Source: an uncultured Acetatifactor sp.
GTDB taxonomy: Bacteria > Bacillota > Clostridia > Lachnospirales > Lachnospiraceae
Length of the DNA stretch: 64,000 bases
Reading direction: 5' to 3'
Assembly: GCA_910580225.1 (NCBI GenBank)
Contig: CAJTXE010000013.1
Span: forward strand, 29,515 to 93,514
The notes beneath the pieces are model-generated. The model ran no database searches. It worked only from the letters and a program-made list of their open reading frames with translations, and was not told the origin of the DNA. Shown here piece by piece: positions 61,292-64,000 of this stretch; within the stretch, counting starts at the first letter, position 1, and each line of letters starts with the position of its first letter. The position numbers and the translations under genes are program-made.

Positions 61292-61423
61292 TGCGCCTGA
61301 TGGCGCACATTTTCCACGAAATATAAACACATTTAAATCCGCGAATCTGTCCGATTCGCCAATATATTATTTCATTGCAACCAAATAACAAGCTTATATC
61401 TGCGAAAAACCAGTCGTAGATAT
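61292..61423. promoter_or_regulatory. Cluster of three small stem-loops before the DUF932 module
   Basis: TGCGCC/GGCGCA (61292-61297, 61302-61307), GCGAATC/GATTCGC (61341-61347, 61353-61359) and ATATCT/AGATAT (61396-61401, 61418-61423, extended by GCT/AGC with a bulge). With TATATCC/GGATATA at 61139-61166 and the long hairpin they fill most of the 373-bp gap. Such density suggests an origin of replication or transfer, or a structured leader for the genes that follow. Confidence 0.45.
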
Positions 61424-61449
61424 AGCACAGAAAACAGGAGGTGCTTACA

Positions 61450-61554
61450 ATGAGTACAGTATTCAAAATCTTGAAAGCCACAGCAACAGTAGCAGGGGCA
61501 GCGGCGGCCAAATTCATCATCTGGCTGGCAGGAAAACTGGAAAGGGGGAAATAA
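61450..61554 (+). CDS. 34-residue hydrophobic peptide before DUF932
   Basis: Short protein MSTVFKILKATATVAGAAAA followed by KFIIWLAGKLERGK. The ribosome-binding site AGGAGGTG is near ideal, with suitable spacing, and the stop lies 3 bases before the next ATG, so translation is very likely. It is Ala-rich, cationic and amphipathic, with no signal peptide. No family is recognised. It could be a leaderless membrane-active peptide or a small accessory protein of the DUF932 module. Confidence 0.55.
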   Translation: MSTVFKILKATATVAGAAAAKFIIWLAGKLERGK

Positions 61555-61557
61555 ACC

Positions 61558-62493
61558 ATGGCAGCAAATGTGGAATCCATGTTCTACGTCAGGGAGAAGC
61601 CCTGGCACGGCCTCGGCACGATGGTAGCTGAGGCCCCGGATTCAGCCGCGGCGCTGCGCCTTGCGGGGCTGGACTGGAACGTAGTCCAGAAAGACATCAT
61701 GACGGTGGACGGGAGCGGCGCCATCCCGGGATTCAAGGCAAATGTGCGTGACACCGATGGGAGCGTCCTCGGGATAGTGACGGACAGGTACAGGGTGGTG
61801 CAGAACGCGGAGGCATTCTCTTTTACGGATGCGTTGCTGGGCGAGGGCGTCCGCTACGAGACTGCAGGGAGCCTCCAGGGCGGCAGGCGGACCTGGGTGC
61901 TGGCCAGGCTCCCCCACCAGTACATCATCAACGGCGAGGAGATCACGCCGTACCTCGTGTTCATGAACGCCCATGACGGCAGCGGCGCCATCAAGGCGGC
62001 CATGACCCCTATACGGGTGGTGTGCCAGAACACCCTGAACCTGGCGCTCTCCACGGCGAAGCGGAGTTGGAGCTTCAACCACACTGGCGACATCAGCGGC
62101 AAGCTGGACGAGGCGCGGGACACGCTCCTGTATGCCGGGCAGTATATGACAGAGTTAGGAAAGAATTTCGGGAAGCTGGGACAGATGAAGCTTTCGGACG
62201 GTAAGGTGACAGAGTTCATCAGCGCCCTGATCCCCGATATGGAGGACGGCAGCCCCCAGCATAGGCGCAACATCCGGAAGATGCGGGAAGACCTGCGGGC
62301 GAGATACTATGACGCACCTGACCTGGCGGATGTCGGGAAGAACGGATACCGCTTCATCAATGCGGTCTCCGACTTCGCCACCCACGCGAAGCCGCTCCGG
62401 GAGCGCGCCAATTACAGGGAGACCCTGTTCGCCAGGACCGTGGATGGGAACCCGCTGATCGACAGGGCGTACCAGATGGTGATGGCGGCTTGA
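61558..62493 (+). CDS. DUF932 phage/plasmid-like protein
   Basis: 311 residues of the DUF932 family: VESMFYVREKPWHGLGTMV at the start, YRVVQNAEAFSFTDALLGEG, PYLVFMNAHDGSGAIKAAMT and IRVVCQNTLNLAL. The family is common in phages, plasmids and conjugative elements, is often found near recombination genes, and has no settled function. AAAGGGGG precedes the ATG. The gene is noticeably GC-richer than everything between 56 and 61.4 kb, marking a change of module. Confidence 0.92.
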   Translation: MAANVESMFYVREKPWHGLGTMVAEAPDSAAALRLAGLDWNVVQKDIMTVDGSGAIPGFKANVRDTDGSVLGIVTDRYRVVQNAEAFSFTDALLGEGVRYETAGSLQGGRRTWVLARLPHQYIINGEEITPYLVFMNAHDGSGAIKAAMTPIRVVCQNTLNLALSTAKRSWSFNHTGDISGKLDEARDTLLYAGQYMTELGKNFGKLGQMKLSDGKVTEFISALIPDMEDGSPQHRRNIRKMREDLRARYYDAPDLADVGKNGYRFINAVSDFATHAKPLRERANYRETLFARTVDGNPLIDRAYQMVMAA

Positions 62494-62645
62494 ACAGTCC
62501 ATCAGGCATATCTGCTGTGGCGGGAAATGGCGGCTTTAAAGCCTTAAGGGAAGATGGATGTCCGGGAGCGTGCCAATCCTGGACATATCCCATTTCATCG
62601 TGATGATTAGAAATGAAAACAGCAAGCAGCGAAAGGAGAAATCTT

Positions 62646-63575
62646 ATGTTCGAGAAGATACCATTATCGGGAGTCAGCAATACAGAATGGCTCCGTTTAA
62701 GGAAGTCAGGAATCGGAGGCTCCGATGCAGGGGCAATCTGCGGTGTCAACCCCTACAGCAGTGCAATGAAAGTATTCAGGGATAAGTGCAGTGATGTGGT
62801 AGAGGCGCTGGATAACGAAGCTGTCCGTATCGGCCATGACCTGGAGGATTATGTGGCGCAGAGGTTCATGGAGGCCACTGGGCTGAAGGTGAGGAAGTCC
62901 AACTTCATGTACCGCAGCAAGGAGCATCCGTATATGATTGCAGATGTGGATCGTCTGGTCGTTGGCGAGGACGCAGGCCTGGAATGCAAGACGGCCAGTG
63001 CCTACAGCGCAGACAAGTGGGAGGATGGGAACATCCCGCTCCATTATGTGATGCAGTGCTACCATTATATGGCGGTCACCGGAAAGCGCACATGGTATAT
63101 CGCGGCAGTAATCTTAGGACGTGAGTTCACATACCGGAGGCTGGAATGGGATGACGGGCTGATTGGCAGGCTGATGGAGATGGAGGAAGATTTCTGGGTC
63201 AACCATGTGATGAAGGGAGCCATTCCACCCCCGGATGGAAGTAAGGCATGTGATGAGGTACTGGCGCAGTATTTCCATACAGCAAGAAAAGAGAGCAGGA
63301 TAGCACTTGTAGGGTTTGATGAAAAACTGAGACGGAGAGAGGAAATCCTTGGTTTCATCTCCGCGCTGCAGGAGGAACAGAAACAGATCGAACAGGAAGT
63401 GAAGCTCTTCATGGGGGACAACGAATCTGCGAGCAGCGAATGCTACCGTGTGTCATGGGGGAACGTGGACTCCACAAGGCTTGACACGAAGAGGATCAAG
63501 GAAGAGCGTCCGGAGATCTATTCGGATTATGCCAAGGTCTCCCATTCCAGGCGGTTTGAAGTGAAGGCGGCATAG
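62646..63575 (+). CDS. YqaJ-type viral recombinase/exonuclease
   Basis: 309 residues from the ATG at 62646, which follows AAAGGAG; an in-frame ATG at 62613 lacks a site. The PD-(D/E)xK nuclease pattern is visible: GIGGSDAGAICGVNPY, RIGHDLEDYVAQRF, MIADVDRLVV, then LECKTASAYSADKW, and QCYHYMAVTG. This family pairs with single-strand annealing proteins in phage recombination systems, like lambda Exo with Bet. The C-terminal third, with a coiled-coil-like stretch (LQEEQKQIEQEVKLF), is also usual. It sits between DUF932 and two further small genes. Confidence 0.92.
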   Translation: MFEKIPLSGVSNTEWLRLRKSGIGGSDAGAICGVNPYSSAMKVFRDKCSDVVEALDNEAVRIGHDLEDYVAQRFMEATGLKVRKSNFMYRSKEHPYMIADVDRLVVGEDAGLECKTASAYSADKWEDGNIPLHYVMQCYHYMAVTGKRTWYIAAVILGREFTYRRLEWDDGLIGRLMEMEEDFWVNHVMKGAIPPPDGSKACDEVLAQYFHTARKESRIALVGFDEKLRRREEILGFISALQEEQKQIEQEVKLFMGDNESASSECYRVSWGNVDSTRLDTKRIKEERPEIYSDYAKVSHSRRFEVKAA

Positions 63576-63586
63576 GGGGCAGCGGT

Positions 63587-63961
63587 ATGGACGTGAAAAG
63601 ATTGAGGGAGCTGCTGTCCAAGAGGCTGTATCTTGAACTGCAGCTTTTTAAGGATACCAAGCTCGTGCAGGAAAAGGAAGATATCTTCAGGCATTCCTAT
63701 GAGATAGGGATCCATGTGAACCTATATGGGATTCTTACGGCATATGCCGACAGCTTACAGAAAGGCGCCATACGCAGGCTCCTGAACCTGAAATCCGTGA
63801 TTTTGGGATCACTTTACCGGGAATGGCTCACAAGGGAGGACTGTTTTTATGATGAACTGAGGCCATATGCCTGCAGGGAACTGGAGGCTGTCTTGGAGCT
63901 AGGCGGTCTGGACTGTAGAGAGGAGGATGTGGATGGAACAGGGCTTGATAAGGCTGCTTAG
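63587..63961 (+). CDS. Small helical protein of the DUF932/YqaJ module
   Basis: 124 residues, mostly helical, with RLYLELQLFKDTKLVQEKE and IFRHSYEIGIHVNLYGILTA. The general pattern recalls DUF3848-type proteins from Clostridia elements, but I cannot confirm the family. GGGGG lies eight bases before the ATG. Its end overlaps the start of the next gene by 29 bases, so the genes are tightly arranged. No function is assigned. Confidence 0.65.
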   Translation: MDVKRLRELLSKRLYLELQLFKDTKLVQEKEDIFRHSYEIGIHVNLYGILTAYADSLQKGAIRRLLNLKSVILGSLYREWLTREDCFYDELRPYACRELEAVLELGGLDCREEDVDGTGLDKAA

Positions 63962-64000
63962 GGCAGAGGAGATCGAGTGCCGGATAGCCATGGTCAATGA
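63933..64000 (+). CDS. Partial gene, possible Rad52-like annealing protein
   Basis: An open frame begins with ATG at 63933 behind AGGAGG (63921-63926) and runs off the window: MEQGLIRLLRAEEIECRIAM, then VN. The start resembles proteins of Clostridia mobile elements that I recall as Rad52/22-like single-strand annealing proteins. Such a partner would suit the YqaJ nuclease upstream. Only 22 residues are visible, so this is tentative. Confidence 0.45.
   Translation, partial: MEQGLIRLLRAEEIECRIAMVN

Noticed and set aside
55870..64000. Right-hand attachment site for an element in tRNA-Gln
   Set aside because: I looked for a second copy of the tRNA 3' end (ttcgaatccttgtagccct) downstream and found none in the window, so no att pair is reported.
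20734..64000. Recombinase that would invert the 9931-10183 segment
   Set aside because: No tyrosine or serine recombinase gene was recognised anywhere in the window. The excisionase-like proteins at 56 kb are not recombinases, and nothing links them to the switch.

Overview
The window looks like a chromosomal segment of an anaerobic Clostridia bacterium, most likely a gut Lachnospiraceae. This rests on the gene content: hrcA-grpE-dnaK-dnaJ under a CIRCE operator, prmA-rsmE, a NifS-like desulfurase with thiI, mtaB, the ireB-ruvX-DUF1292 block, RNase J, a type III glutamine synthetase, DUF6465 and many glycan genes. No species can be named from the sequence alone.

Region 1 (1-20.7 kb) holds two divergent surface-polysaccharide operons. 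The leftward operon (9809 to 80) encodes an ABC exporter (Wzm, and Wzt with a C-terminal sugar-binding domain), a methyltransferase/coiled-coil/GT2/GT4 fusion, a GT-C membrane glycosyltransferase and a full-length LtaS-like phosphotransferase. The rightward operon (10223 to 20733) encodes a second Wzm-Wzt pair without the sugar-binding domain, a 1777-residue pyruvyltransferase/coiled-coil/WbsX/GT4/GT2 fusion, an acyltransferase and an LtaS-like enzyme that seems to be split into two genes in reversed order. Between the operons lies a 253-bp segment bounded by a perfect 21-bp inverted repeat and containing promoter sequences. It reads as an invertible promoter switch choosing between, or rebalancing, the two polysaccharides. 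This is the most notable feature of the window.

Region 2 (20.8-46.6 kb) is core genome: a phosphoesterase, a radical SAM/B12 protein, a Lys/Ala-rich DUF6465 protein, the heat-shock operon, a His/Cys-rich secreted protein next to an ECF sigma factor and RsgI-like anti-sigma factor, an O-antigen-ligase-like protein, rRNA and tRNA modification genes, and a block matching the Bacillus yrzL-yrrK-yrzB-yrrL-yrrM-yrrO order. That block is interrupted by a 52-bp tandem repeat, a decayed fur gene and RNase J.

Region 3 (46.65-53.2 kb, minus strand) is a GtrA/GtrB/GtrC-type glycan-decorating cluster with its own 3-amino-3,6-dideoxyhexose enzymes (FdtA- and FdtB-like), under a near-consensus promoter. 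Region 4 is glnN (type III glutamine synthetase) followed by tRNA-Gln(CTG).

Region 5 (55.9-64 kb, open to the right) is accessory DNA directly downstream of the tRNA: two excisionase-like HTH proteins, a MobC-like protein with a very short relaxase, an XRE regulator, a small hydrophobic peptide with a DUF697-type GTPase, a lipoprotein, a cluster of stem-loops, then a GC-richer module (34-residue peptide, DUF932, YqaJ nuclease, and the start of a probable recombination protein). No integrase or second attachment site is visible, so the limits of the element are unknown.
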